From: Pseudomonas sp. WN033
GTDB lineage: Bacteria > Pseudomonadota > Gammaproteobacteria > Pseudomonadales > Pseudomonadaceae
Assembly: GCA_002287035.1 (NCBI GenBank)
Contig: NSKG01000014.1
Location: 21,921-85,920, forward strand
Direction of reading: 5' to 3'
Length of the DNA stretch: 64,000 nucleotides
Position numbers and translations under genes: made by a program. Of the stretch, positions 35,101 to 41,829 are shown piece by piece (within the stretch, counting starts at the first letter, position 1; each line of letters starts with the position of its first letter). The notes below the pieces were generated by a model. That model was not told the origin of the DNA and ran no database searches. It saw only the letters and a list, made by a program, of their open reading frames with translations.

Positions 35101-37716
35101 GCCGCCGCCGCCAACTTCCTGTTCAATCTCAACAATGCCGCGGGCACCCTCCTGATTCGCGATAATGTGATCAACAATGTCACGGGGCAGTTGCTCAGCC
35201 TCAACGGCGGTAATGCCAACCTGACCCTGCAGGCCGGCAGCGGCAGCCTGTCGGGGTACGGTATTGATCTGCGTAACACCACAGGTGGCAGCCTGGCGAT
35301 CAATGGGGCCAGTCTGAATGCCAACGGCGCTGCAGCACTGACCCTTAACGGCAATGTCGCTCCGGTGACTCTGACCGACGTCAGCCTGGCTGGGACCACC
35401 GCGCACTACCTGTTTGATATCGACCGCACCACAGCCAGTAGCGGTGCCATCAATCTGGGTAACAGCACGCTGGGCAGCTTCTCCGGTGGCGCACTGTACA
35501 TCGGTGCCGGGGCGCGGAATGTGAATGCCAGTGGTTTCAATATTGTGGCGGCCAGCCAGAGCAATCGTCTGGTAGATATCACTGGTCAGAGTGGTGGGGC
35601 GATCAGTTTCGGCAATATCACCAGTACGGCGCAGACCGGGGCCGGATACAACGTGATTCGGGCGCAGAACCAGAGTGCAGGCAATTTGAGCTTTGGTACA
35701 GTGAATGTTAGCGGCTTCAATGCTAATGGAGGCTTCGGGGCGCTGCTGACGGGGAGCGCCGGGAACACGGGCGCAGCCAGCTTTGCGGAGCTGAATATCA
35801 ACAGCCAGTTGGGTAGCGCATTGTTTGCCGAAAACACTGGCTTGACGGTGCTGGACGGTAATCTGGTGGTCCAGTCAGGGTCAACAGGCCTGACACTCAA
35901 CTCAGTGGCCATAGGCGCTGGCGGAGTGAATCTGGATCTGGTCAGTGCGGTGATTAACGGCAGCGGCAGCGTCGTCGATATCACAAACAGCACTGGTAAT
36001 GTGACCCTAGGTAGCGTCATTGGCAGCTCCGCCGGTACAGACGTGGTTACATTGTTTGGCAATACCGGGACCTACCGGTTTGATTCGCTGAGCCTGACCA
36101 GTGGCACAGGAAGAACCTTCAGTGCCGTGAATACCGGCAACCTGATCGTCAACAACGCGGGAACCGGGATCAGTTCTACGTCCGGTCCGGCGTTGCGCAT
36201 CATGGGTACTGCTGTATCTGGTTCGGGCTTTAGCCAGATTACCCGCACTGGCACGGCCTCAGGCACGGCCATTGAACTGTCTGACAACACCGGTACCACC
36301 CGTTTGAATGGAGTCAACGTCAATGGAGGTGGCACCGCGTTCAGCGTCAGTAATGCGGGCACGCTGGAGGTGCTGGGTAGCGCCAATACCATCACGACCA
36401 ATGCCAACTCGACTGCACTGAATGTCGCCAATACCACCATTGGCGCTGGCGGCCTGAATTTCCGCTCGATCAGCTCCACCGGTGGCACCAACGGTATAGT
36501 CCTGACCAATACCGGCTTGTTGGGTGGTATCAATGTGACCGGGGTAGGTACCACGGTTGGCAGTGGCGGTACTATCAGCGGGGCCTCCGGCGCTGGCATT
36601 CTGCTCACCAACTCGGTCAATGCGCGTTTCAACGGCATGACTATTACCGGTTCGGGTAGTCATGGTCTTGACGGCGCTGTACTTACTGCACTTACCCCGG
36701 GTGGCAATGCGCTGACCTTCAGCAACGGCCAGATACTCAATGCAGCTGGTGATGGCATCAACATGACGCGCACTTCAACCAATATCGTCGGCGCCATGAC
36801 GCTGACCAATGTGCTCTTTGATGGCTATGCCCGTAACGGTCTGTGGGTTAGCAATTTCTCGGGCAATACCATTGTGAATATGGATGGCGTGACCTTCCGC
36901 AACGCCAATGCGCTGACCAATGACCAGGCCGCGCTTTTTGTTGCAGCCCTGAATGGCACCGCCGGCTTTGATATCACGGTACGCGACTCGACCTTTGGCT
37001 CTGCTTTCGGTTCCGGCATCGACAGCATCTGCTGCAGCGGCATTCGCCTGAATGCTGAGGGTAGTGGCAGCCATCGGCTGGATGTGGCCGGCAGTACCTT
37101 CCAGAACATCAGTCGCGGAGGCTCCGGCACCGGCATCATCGCGACCGCCACGCAGACCGCACAGATGGAGTTGCTGATTGCCAACAACCAGTTCATTGAC
37201 CTGGACTCCAGCAGCCTGGCGCTTGGGGCCTATGACAATTCGGTGGTCAATGGCAGTGTCACCAACAACCAGTTCAGCGGCCCCAACCTGGCCGCCAGTG
37301 TGGCGGTTCGCCTGGTGGGTGATGGGGGTGGTACCGGCAACTTCAGCGGGCGCTTTGTCATCAGTGACAACATTATCAATGGTCTTGAACAGGCTGTGGT
37401 GGCTCTGTCACGTAATACCAGCAGCGGCCGGCTGGATGTCAGCATCCTCAACAACAACATCACCACCAGCTTCAACAATGAAGAGTCGATCATGCTCAAT
37501 GGGGTCAATGCTGGCGCAACGTTGTGTGGCAACCTGCAGGGCAACAGCATCAACCACACCACGACCTTCTTTGATGATATTGGCATTCTGGCCGAGGGTG
37601 GCAGCCAGATTTTGATTGCCCAGGGCAGTGATGCGGCTATCAGCGCGGCTAACCTGGGGGCGACTGTCTATAGCGAGGGCAGCATCACCTACAACAGTGT
37701 CTGCCTGACACCATGA
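26167..37716 (+). CDS. giant inverse autotransporter adhesin with beta-helix passenger
   Basis: This 3,849-residue surface protein starts with a signal peptide (cut after AQA, about residue 27) and a short helical linker. A beta-barrel of the intimin/invasin (IAT_beta) type spans roughly residues 50-285, with segments YNLGLGFRWEADDELLFGLYG and SYVSVGLNIPLGGG. The passenger lies after the barrel, as in inverse autotransporters. It consists of Gly/Ser/Asn/Asp-rich rungs (patterns such as G.I.L.N.S.G.I.I) typical of a right-handed beta-helix. Large internal repeats recur near residues 680, 1593 and 2740, and a second block near 1423 and 2570. The only passenger cysteines lie in the last 230 residues. 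AGGGAG stands 9 nt before ATG 26167. It likely mediates attachment or cell-cell contact. Confidence 0.85.
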   Translation: MAGKAFHGSSLKYYWLLGLCGPAMAQATEMADALADIEQRMAYWSPQLYQEIKLGNQRNIATLGLMLPLTQNPDHLLFADLRGRADDRSSQEYNLGLGFRWEADDELLFGLYGYYDHLHSREGNRFRQATLGLEVQSALYSARVNRYVPVGRRSASVGGQFTDTEVRDAELQVIDSQLTFVADGVIQNTFQREERSLGGHDLELGFHIPGIAHDVAVYAGYYKFDASGARAVEGPRLRAQWQAPLDGLKAGASLSLGAEWQNDGVRGTNSYVSVGLNIPLGGGSRSAQRSGSDWQRDRMLAQPVRDVDVVAIDSTRKVGSVTLPAVNELAVYEDGQAIGRVVYAQAGASGDGTTANPAGLTQALNNLVEDDGLLVLSAGGGAFAEGGNLSANSLRVLSGGAGITVRGSTTSGLTGVFSAPEGRAQLDAGLTVSGNDARISGVDLNGGLIANGVSDLSLTQGRVGDLQLNAVGGRVQLAQMQVSGLQIDGGDADVHFASGSLERSQAGNLLDVRNMTGGSLQVDAPVRATGASGGVFLDASPNTAVHLAGGVDIAIDAGDAFVARQLGSLSLSGSNSLASDGGSALRLESLSVGSAGLALDSLTSRAAAGYGVQLEDVAGELSFAEVLIEQAGSDGIRISGGNGSLQMGAVQIRDSANVGLNLEDSSTDIVIQRLDIEGGVTAIDLTSATGQIEIVDGGDITGFSSVGVQFSNTDDTARSANAQFRFGGGSIVAGPGGFVLDGIGLDPLSGLYDFTGVDLQGDFRFSPNAGVIGDLYFVAASATGNGSGSDTANLASIADAQTRADSGLATTFVFVNDGSVIDVSGLAGGTFQLSAGQAITGFGNGNSLGLDVPLNIIGNIAGAQLLDPTGNGAAQLTSNSGSVISTAGNSLISHVELVGNGNSAVYADGHSGLSLLGTQISGVYDQALALVGMSGSVNLLNNHIIGTGQLLRIDGGDAEVNISVGSGLLQGQGLSIRDTLGGSISIQGAQLATQGEAAVTLDNNAANISLSQLQINRQAGDTAFLIDTFSGDSTGRISLSGSLDSNSGTAFDIGRGARDILASGIAINATGGTAPLVRIDQQSGGSIALGNLLSSGSSAANVIISTNQSGGSLSFADLQISGYNSPGGQAISLQGSGAGSVSFDSLSLTVSAGNGLRAEGVSLSAGQPVHLDQQQGVALNLQNVSVGGLQIQLEAGNLLGNSVLVNGLQGDLRFAGVTRISGAGGDAIVLDGINGALSFDQLALSGIAGAGLTMGSLAANNGQVTIEDGSIDDAAQAIVAINTEILINALRVGGNDPINNDAIVLINNDAITRRYRLNQLEVDAGGHGLSVDNQGSGDLWLELNDSRIGADGSAVRVDGSAGSGELFVTALQGNQIVRAGSGAMLFESVIFDADPLAAGYQSVPGGDIAIGNPLDLGAIEGDGLWLNNVLGNLALSALDIANSNGTGLYIRDAEGKGGNFAFANSSGSIDTLGGSAIDIDPVTMDSQFASVRSTDAAGSGILIDTISGSIVIGATQVINAGGDGIVVINSDGDFSFGQTLIEQTGQDGIRLDGASGELNFGDISLLDIGATGVNFEGFTGHFNASRLDVDGARTAIDLTRAAGIIQIAQGGVLENFSETGIQFSRSDDLADSADALFIFGGGSITASGAAVVLDGIGLDSTRGTYDLTGVALNGNFRFSPSAGQVGDLYFVAANASGAGDGSSVSNLASVSAAQARADTGLATTFVFVNDGNAVDFSALAGGSFTLADGQVVSSFGNGNSFGLEVPINIIGAPAGLSISDPTGNGAAVLTSSTGHIISVGNGNQIRHVAFSGGSSAIFGDGFSDLSVSNSVFGSSSDFTFDLRNASGTLSFSHNDVNTGSGLLNLDGGNANLLLSAGTGSISAGYLEILNTSAGSVQVTGAALNSSGHSAVVLGGNAASVTLTDLLVSRAAGDIGFDIDRNAASSGAILINGTSSLDSNSGTAFVIGAGARNISALDLAITSLDSVDRLVDITGMSGGTISLGDMTSTDSTGEHVIRVSGSAGTLNLGDVSIAGFNRAGGTAVSLSGIDQFNAELLDIDTTLGAGLVASGLTLGIAGSNQIHTQGGIALHLTNVDIAAAGVILDSVQAVNTGGVNQGIRLTNLSGGELRFDAVELLNVGGRAINVEGHSNDLVFNNLNIQGTQRNLTLGQSAGDVTISNATFGTVTSSSGFGMRVEGQQAGSTLTLNNVNLTSNAADAVSFFNNAGTINATGGTWTHTGTASVVGLTSGAGTYNIGANLVHTADAVTLGAVEINDTSGDILFSGNITNTGGGRLLRIGQLAATTAGNISFTGNLSDTGGRGNVISNLNAGATVTLDGLSVANNSNAALTLTNIAGTLNLSGTTSFTNAGTHGLLGNNIGGTLTIDGLVVNGATNYGVRLGNNAPSNGSININGGSIDGTGSGGILATNSNLTLGSMTLGGSGALAGTGIELINNDATHRHVGISNTSVSALGGGIAVTKSGAGDLRVVLDGNTVNTGSGTGIAVNGVAGAGELFITSFNGNTVNTAGNGGMLINNAIFDADPDTLGYQQVAGGNTRIGNLLDSTEISGHGLWLNDVLGDIAFGTLEISNDGGTGLFIRDADGKAGTFNFGNTGGSIVTTNGAAIDIDPVVMDSTFTSVSSSNASGAGILIDTISGSISIDQTSVINAGTDGIAIIDSDGDFSFGETLIEDAGNDGVRLAGSSGVIVFGAMTLNDITRTGVNFSDFSGDFTAQSLDLDGAVTAIDLTNAGGVIVFTDGGLLQNFSGTGVQFSSTDDTADSADADFTFGGGSINAGAGAFFIDGIGLDETQGSYDFTGVSFSGNARLPPSGSGQIGDLYFVSNTGTGDGSSTGSAAGLAAAQARADSGLLTTFVFINDGSPIDFSSLTDGSFKLSAGQAVSSFGNGNEFGLLIPANLLGDFGDVSISDPTGNGAAVLTSTTGNVLTLSDNNYISNLSLSGGLNSLYGDGFNGLTVENTSFAAAANFLFNLNNAAGTLLIRDNVINNVTGQLLSLNGGNANLTLQAGSGSLSGYGIDLRNTTGGSLAINGASLNANGAAALTLNGNVAPVTLTDVSLAGTTAHYLFDIDRTTASSGAINLGNSTLGSFSGGALYIGAGARNVNASGFNIVAASQSNRLVDITGQSGGAISFGNITSTAQTGAGYNVIRAQNQSAGNLSFGTVNVSGFNANGGFGALLTGSAGNTGAASFAELNINSQLGSALFAENTGLTVLDGNLVVQSGSTGLTLNSVAIGAGGVNLDLVSAVINGSGSVVDITNSTGNVTLGSVIGSSAGTDVVTLFGNTGTYRFDSLSLTSGTGRTFSAVNTGNLIVNNAGTGISSTSGPALRIMGTAVSGSGFSQITRTGTASGTAIELSDNTGTTRLNGVNVNGGGTAFSVSNAGTLEVLGSANTITTNANSTALNVANTTIGAGGLNFRSISSTGGTNGIVLTNTGLLGGINVTGVGTTVGSGGTISGASGAGILLTNSVNARFNGMTITGSGSHGLDGAVLTALTPGGNALTFSNGQILNAAGDGINMTRTSTNIVGAMTLTNVLFDGYARNGLWVSNFSGNTIVNMDGVTFRNANALTNDQAALFVAALNGTAGFDITVRDSTFGSAFGSGIDSICCSGIRLNAEGSGSHRLDVAGSTFQNISRGGSGTGIIATATQTAQMELLIANNQFIDLDSSSLALGAYDNSVVNGSVTNNQFSGPNLAASVAVRLVGDGGGTGNFSGRFVISDNIINGLEQAVVALSRNTSSGRLDVSILNNNITTSFNNEESIMLNGVNAGATLCGNLQGNSINHTTTFFDDIGILAEGGSQILIAQGSDAAISAANLGATVYSEGSITYNSVCLTP
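28206..35700 (+). repeat. macro-repeats inside the adhesin passenger
   Basis: Three long diverged copies begin near 28206, 30945 and 34386 (TAIDLT followed by a GGGSI element, then a GDLYFV segment and TTFVF(V/I)NDG). The spacings are about 2.74 kb and 3.44 kb. A second repeated block (GLWLN(N/D)VLG ... AIDIDPV.MDS ... GSGILIDTISGSI) begins near 30436 and 33878. Protein similarity is high, but many third positions differ, so the duplications are old. The end given is approximate. Confidence 0.8.
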
Positions 37717-37743
37717 GAATAACAATCCATAAGGAGTATGCCG

Positions 37744-38253
37744 ATGAGTGAGCCTTTTCTTGGTGAAGTGAAGCTAGTCAGCTTCAACTTTCCGCCCAAA
37801 GGCTGGGCGCTGTGTGACGGGCAGTTGCTGCCGATTAATCAGAATCAGGCGCTATTCGCGTTGCTGGGTACCACCTACGGAGGCAACGGGACGACCACTT
37901 TTGCCCTGCCGGATCTGCGTGGTCGGGTGCCGGTACATAGTGGACGCGGGATTACCCAGGGTGAGCGGGCCGGCGAAGAGGCTGTGACTCTGAACGTACA
38001 ACAGATGCCACAACATCTACACCTGCCGATGGCTTCAAACCAGCCGGCCAGTCTGTCAGGCATTAACCAGGCCAACAGCGAATCGCTGGCCATCAGCGGT
38101 GCTGCGATTTATGCCCAGCCGGGGCAATCGGTCAGTCTCAGCTCTGACAGCCTGATGACCCAGGGTGGCAGCCAGCCACACAACAACATGCAGCCGTCGC
38201 TGGTACTGAACTTCTGCATTGCCCTGCAGGGCATTTTCCCGAGCCAGAATTGA
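37744..38253 (+). CDS. tail-collar domain (microcystin-dependent, MdpB-like) protein 1
   Basis: This 169-residue protein begins FLGEVKLVSFNFPPKGWALC with CDGQLLPI and TTYGGNG..TFALPDLRGR, the phage tail-collar signature, and ends CIALQGIFPSQN. Such small proteins occur outside prophages, in clusters of two or three, and have been called microcystin-dependent protein homologues; their function is unknown. It has no signal peptide. ATG 37738 sits too close to the AAGGAG, so I use ATG 37744, 7 nt away. It starts 27 bp after the adhesin stop, so co-transcription is likely. Confidence 0.88.
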   Translation: MSEPFLGEVKLVSFNFPPKGWALCDGQLLPINQNQALFALLGTTYGGNGTTTFALPDLRGRVPVHSGRGITQGERAGEEAVTLNVQQMPQHLHLPMASNQPASLSGINQANSESLAISGAAIYAQPGQSVSLSSDSLMTQGGSQPHNNMQPSLVLNFCIALQGIFPSQN

Positions 38254-38263
38254 GGAGCGGTCG

Positions 38264-38770
38264 ATGAGCACACCTTATATTGGCGAGATACGCATGTTTG
38301 GCGGCAACTTCGCCCCGGCCGGTTGGCACCTGTGCGATGGCTCACTGCTGCCGATCAGCGAGAATGACGCCCTGTTCACTCTGATTGGCACGACCTATGG
38401 CGGTGACGGGCAGAGCACCTTTGCCCTGCCGGACCTGCGCGGGCGGATACCCGTGCATATGGGCAATGGCAAGGTTCTTGGCCAGATGCTGGGCAGTGAA
38501 ACGGTCGCCCTGACTGCCGCGCAGATGCCAAGTCACAGCCATAGTCTGCTGGCTTCGGGCAGCCTGGCGACCAGCACCAATCCACAGGGTAACGTTTTGG
38601 CGCGTACCGCTGCGGATATCGACATTTATCGATCGTCCGGTCCCTATCAGACGTTGGCGCAGTCAACCGTGAGCGGTGTCGGCGGTAGTCAGCCGCATGA
38701 GAACATGATGCCGTTTCTGGCCGTCAACTTCATCATTTCGCTGTTCGGGATTTTCCCGAGCCAGACCTGA
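38264..38770 (+). CDS. tail-collar domain (MdpB-like) protein 2
   Basis: This 168-residue paralogue of the preceding gene opens with YIGEIRMFGGNFAPAGWHLC, carries CDGSLLPISENDALF, TTYGGDGQSTFALPDLRGR and a histidine pair in PSHSHSLL, and closes with FGIFPSQT. The central region between the collar signature and the C-terminus differs from copies 1 and 3, so the three proteins may present different surfaces. ATG 38264 follows TGAGGAGCG, 10 bp after the previous stop. Confidence 0.88.
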   Translation: MSTPYIGEIRMFGGNFAPAGWHLCDGSLLPISENDALFTLIGTTYGGDGQSTFALPDLRGRIPVHMGNGKVLGQMLGSETVALTAAQMPSHSHSLLASGSLATSTNPQGNVLARTAADIDIYRSSGPYQTLAQSTVSGVGGSQPHENMMPFLAVNFIISLFGIFPSQT

Positions 38771-38779
38771 GGAGCACCT

Positions 38780-39301
38780 ATGGATCCTTTTGTAGGCGAG
38801 ATCCGCATTTTCGGTTTTAACTTCGCCCCCAAGGGTTGGGCGCTGTGCAACGGCCAGTTGATGCCGATTTCACAGAATACGGCACTGTTTTCACTGCTGG
38901 GTACCATGTACGGTGGTGACGGAAAATCGACCTTTGCCCTGCCGGATCTGCAGGGCTCTGCGCCGCTGCAGTGTGGTCAGGGGCCGGGGCTCACTCATCG
39001 CGACCAAGGTGAGGTGGGCGGGAGCCAGACGGTGACCTTGCTGGAGAGCGAAATACCCAGCCATAGTCATGCCTGGCAGGCTTCGATTCGTCCGGCCAAC
39101 AACGGCACGCCATCGGGCGACGTGTTTCTGGCCTCGGCATCGCAAAGCCAGTTGATCATGGATGCCAGCGGCACCAATGTGATGATGGCTCCCGAGGCAA
39201 TTGGCCCCAGCGGCGGTAGTCTGCCGCACAACAACATGCAGCCTTACCTGGGAATGATCTTCTGTATTGCCCTGCAGGGGATTTTCCCGCCACGTTCATG
39301 A
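38780..39301 (+). CDS. tail-collar domain (MdpB-like) protein 3
   Basis: This 173-residue third paralogue opens with FVGEIRIFGFNFAPKGWALC and carries CNGQLMPISQNTALF, TMYGGDGKSTFALPDLQG and PSHSHAWQ. The usual LRGR is LQGS here. It ends CIALQGIFPPRS. It starts 9 bp after copy 2 with GAGGAG upstream, and its last 4 bp overlap the GNAT gene. Three tandem collar genes followed by an acetyltransferase is a recurrent non-phage neighbourhood, which argues against a prophage remnant. Confidence 0.88.
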   Translation: MDPFVGEIRIFGFNFAPKGWALCNGQLMPISQNTALFSLLGTMYGGDGKSTFALPDLQGSAPLQCGQGPGLTHRDQGEVGGSQTVTLLESEIPSHSHAWQASIRPANNGTPSGDVFLASASQSQLIMDASGTNVMMAPEAIGPSGGSLPHNNMQPYLGMIFCIALQGIFPPRS

Positions 39302-39774
39302 GCCTGTCCGTGCAACTTCGTCCGGTACAGCCGGACGATGAGGAACAGTTAGCGCAGATCTATGCCAGTACCCGCCAGCAGGAGTTGGCGGTGACTGGTT
39401 GGCCGCAGGCGCAGATCGATGCTTTTTTGCGTCAGCAGTTTGCCGCCCAGCAACGTCACTACCGCACGTACTATCCCGATGCCCGGCACGATCTGCTTCT
39501 GCTCGAGCAAACGGTGATTGGGCGGTTGTATGTCGAGCGTACATCGCAGCGTCTTCATGTCATCGATATCAGTCTGTTGCCGGACTGGCGCGGACGAGGC
39601 ATCGGTGGGCAGTTGCTGGCTCAGCTATTGGCCGAGGCTGACAGCCGCGCGCAGGTGACAAGTATTCATGTCGAGCGCCATAACCCGGCGCTGCGTCTGT
39701 ATCAGCGCCTGGGGTTTCAACTGTGCGAAGACAAGGGTATCTATCTGATGCTGGAGCGTCAGCCGCGTGGTTGA
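39298..39774 (+). CDS. GNAT-family N-acetyltransferase (collar-cluster type)
   Basis: This 158-residue acyl-CoA-dependent N-acetyltransferase has motif A RGRGIGGQLLAQLL preceded by IDISLLPDW, and the motif B region HVERHNPALRLYQRLGF. The ATG lies in the stop of collar gene 3, so it is translationally coupled to the collar genes and possibly modifies them; this is inference. It ends 3 bp before the convergent DUF6916-like gene. Confidence 0.88.
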   Translation: MSLSVQLRPVQPDDEEQLAQIYASTRQQELAVTGWPQAQIDAFLRQQFAAQQRHYRTYYPDARHDLLLLEQTVIGRLYVERTSQRLHVIDISLLPDWRGRGIGGQLLAQLLAEADSRAQVTSIHVERHNPALRLYQRLGFQLCEDKGIYLMLERQPRG

Positions 39775-39777
39775 GTC

Positions 39778-40071
39778 TTAAGCCACCCGCTGGCGCACGA
39801 ACACCGACTCGTACTCGATACGTCCATCGCGCTCGGCTACCGGGGTGATGAAAAGGGCCAGCTCACCCAGTTCGGCATGCTGCAGGACATAGGTGGCCTG
39901 CGGCAGGTGTGGCCGTGGTCCGCTGAAATTCAGAGAAAAGGCCTCGAACTCAGGGCTGGGGGGCGTAGAACCATTTACCGCCTCGAGCTGAAGCGGGTAG
40001 TCAGGGGCAGCAAGGACTTCAAACTGGCTGCCCTGGTGCTGGGTGAAGCGTTCCTGGCTGATCTGTTGCAT
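39778..40071 (-). CDS. DUF6916-like small protein
   Basis: This 97-residue protein has no signal peptide or membrane segment. Its sequence (FEAFSLNFSGPRPHLPQATYVLQHAELGELALFITPV) looks like a compact all-beta domain and resembles DUF6916, which in other genomes is found with tail-collar and GNAT genes. Here it is on the opposite strand, converging on them, and forms the last gene of the GGT-amidoligase-amidotransferase unit, 9 bp after the amidotransferase stop, with AAGGA upstream. Its function is unknown. Confidence 0.75.
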   Translation of the reverse strand: MQQISQERFTQHQGSQFEVLAAPDYPLQLEAVNGSTPPSPEFEAFSLNFSGPRPHLPQATYVLQHAELGELALFITPVAERDGRIEYESVFVRQRVA

Positions 40072-40080
40072 AGGATGTCC

Positions 40081-40767
40081 TTAATCTTGTTGGCAGACTG
40101 TTCGGGTGCGTGCGACACGCAATAGCTCGGCAAACAGCCGTCGCTGACGGGCACTGAAGAGCAGAAATTCCGGGTGCCATTGTACCCCGATGAGAAAATC
40201 CTCGCGCGGATCCTCGACCGCCTGGACAATGCCGTCCAGATCCCGACCTACTACCTGTAGGCCTGCGCCAACGCGGTCGATGGCCTGATTGTGCAGGCTG
40301 TTGATCCGGCAACGCTGGGTGCCCAGGTGTTCGGCCAGCCCCGAACCTTCCTGAACCTGCAGGGTTTTCAGCGGCAGCACGGTCCAGCGGTTTGAGGTCA
40401 TCTTGCGATGGGATTTCAGCTCCTGAAACAGGTTGCCGCCCAGCCTGGCATTGAGCAACTGCGCGCCACGGCAGATACCCAGCAGCGGCAGACCGTGATC
40501 GAGGGCGTCATCGATCACCGCCGCTTCCAGCGCATCACGTTCGGGGTCGTACTTTGGGTGGACTTCGGGCTCGGCGGCATACAGTACCGGGTCTATGTCG
40601 TGGCCGCCGGTGATAACCACGGCCTGATAGCTGAGTTGTTCCCAGGCGTCTCCGGGACGTACTTGCACGGGCTGGCCACCATACAGGCGGATGGCCGCGG
40701 CGACCAGTACGCGTGGGCCGAACGCACCGCGCCGGGGACCGGTAATGGCGACTATTGGTCGATTCAT
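40081..40767 (-). CDS. class I glutamine amidotransferase (PuuD-like gamma-glutamyl hydrolase)
   Basis: This 228-residue protein has the class I amidotransferase triad: the nucleophile Cys in GICRGAQLL, and His and Glu in QWHPEFL. An N-terminal segment VVITGGHDIDPVLY is typical of peptidase C26/PuuD proteins, which split gamma-glutamyl amides. Its start overlaps the amidoligase stop by 4 bp. The amidoligase/amidotransferase pairing matches a gene pair predicted from comparative genomics to build and remodel amide-linked metabolites. Confidence 0.88.
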   Translation of the reverse strand: MNRPIVAITGPRRGAFGPRVLVAAAIRLYGGQPVQVRPGDAWEQLSYQAVVITGGHDIDPVLYAAEPEVHPKYDPERDALEAAVIDDALDHGLPLLGICRGAQLLNARLGGNLFQELKSHRKMTSNRWTVLPLKTLQVQEGSGLAEHLGTQRCRINSLHNQAIDRVGAGLQVVGRDLDGIVQAVEDPREDFLIGVQWHPEFLLFSARQRRLFAELLRVARTRTVCQQD

Positions 40768-41768
40768 TGCATATCACTCAGCCAGTGGTGGTTGATCTGC
40801 TCGGGCCAGTTGTCGAGCAGGCGCGCCAGGCCCTGATCCAGATGGCGGGCATAGGCTTGGCAGCAGGCCTTCAGACGTGCCGGGTCGCAGGCCAGGCGTT
40901 CGACTTCCAGCCAGTCGCCCCAAGCCAGATGCAGGCCCCAGCCGGGCTGGTCGATCAGGCAGTCGGGCAGGCGGTAGTGAAAGGTTGGTCGGGGCTTGAT
41001 CAGTTCGTCACCCGCACGGGCCAGAACCCGTTGTGGATCCAGGTGCTTGAACAGCGGTAGCAGATCCAGGGCGCGGTTACGGGTTGGGTTGGCGGTCAGG
41101 TAATCGTCGATCAGGCCCGTGAGCCCAGGCTGGTAGTCGGCGGCGATGACCTGGCGCACATAATCCAGCGGGAATGGGTCGACGTAACTGGTCAGGCGCC
41201 GGGTAAAGTTGATGTTGGCCCGCTCTCGCAGCCAGTCATGCAGGCACAGGAAGGCTTGCAAATAGGCGAGCAGGGTGGTTGGTTCGGTATCCGGCACTTC
41301 GGGGTTGAACTGCATGCCAAAGGCATTGGCCAGGCGATCACCAGTGCCTTTGGCTCCAGCCCGGCGCAGGTGCTCAATCAGGGTGTCGATTTCGTGCAGG
41401 CGGTCGAGTGGCAGTGGCGGGCTGACCAGTTCCAGCGGCACCAAGCCCTCGGATAGCCATTTGAGCGCCTCTTCGGCCGAGTTCATCAGTTCATCGCCCA
41501 GATCATTGGGTCGGCGCTGCTCGCGGCCGAGCTTTTTCAACAGACTGAAATCCAGCTCCACCACCCAGTCTCCAGCCGGATCGCCGTGCAGGGTGCGCTC
41601 ATAACGGCTGCTGTGCTGTATCTCGCAACCGAGAAATTCGGCGCTCAGCTGGGTCAGATGGTCAAGGCTCAGGCCGTTCATCTCAAGTTCGACGCCGACT
41701 CGCCGCAATGTCCCGTCAAGTCGCTGGCTACGCGGGGGCCAGGGGAATGCTGGTAGTGCTGTGGCCAT
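40764..41768 (-). CDS. amidoligase-family protein (ATP-dependent COOH-NH2 ligase)
   Basis: This 334-residue protein resembles the amidoligase family, a branch of the glutamine-synthetase-like fold. The N-terminal RRVGVELEMNGL carries the Glu-x-Glu pair expected to bind magnesium, followed by GDWVVELDFSLL and ELVSPPLPL. Members are predicted to form amide bonds between carboxylates and amines. ATG 41768 has GGAGGAG just upstream. It sits between the GGT lipoprotein and the amidotransferase, with a 4-bp overlap to the latter, so it likely makes an amide the other two act on. Confidence 0.8.
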   Translation of the reverse strand: MATALPAFPWPPRSQRLDGTLRRVGVELEMNGLSLDHLTQLSAEFLGCEIQHSSRYERTLHGDPAGDWVVELDFSLLKKLGREQRRPNDLGDELMNSAEEALKWLSEGLVPLELVSPPLPLDRLHEIDTLIEHLRRAGAKGTGDRLANAFGMQFNPEVPDTEPTTLLAYLQAFLCLHDWLRERANINFTRRLTSYVDPFPLDYVRQVIAADYQPGLTGLIDDYLTANPTRNRALDLLPLFKHLDPQRVLARAGDELIKPRPTFHYRLPDCLIDQPGWGLHLAWGDWLEVERLACDPARLKACCQAYARHLDQGLARLLDNWPEQINHHWLSDMQ

Positions 41769-41829
41769 TCAGGTGCTCCTCCGGAATCTGCACGGTTTAT
41801 GCTTGAGCATGGCAGGTGCCTGGTGCGTG

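Noticed and set aside
32371..35406. A 1,011-codon open frame antisense to the adhesin, with several more over 26-37 kb
   Set aside because: They follow from the biased codon use of a Gly/Ser/Asn-rich repetitive gene. The translated products have no domain, no ribosome site and low-complexity composition.
26167..37716. Repeated short motifs resembling a CRISPR or minisatellite array
   Set aside because: The repeats are in frame, diverged in third positions and of variable spacing. They encode beta-helix rungs, and no cas genes are near.
37744..39301. Prophage remnant suggested by three tail-collar domain genes
   Set aside because: There are no capsid, terminase, integrase, lysis or other tail genes and no att-like repeats. 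The collar/GNAT/DUF6916 set is known as a non-phage neighbourhood.
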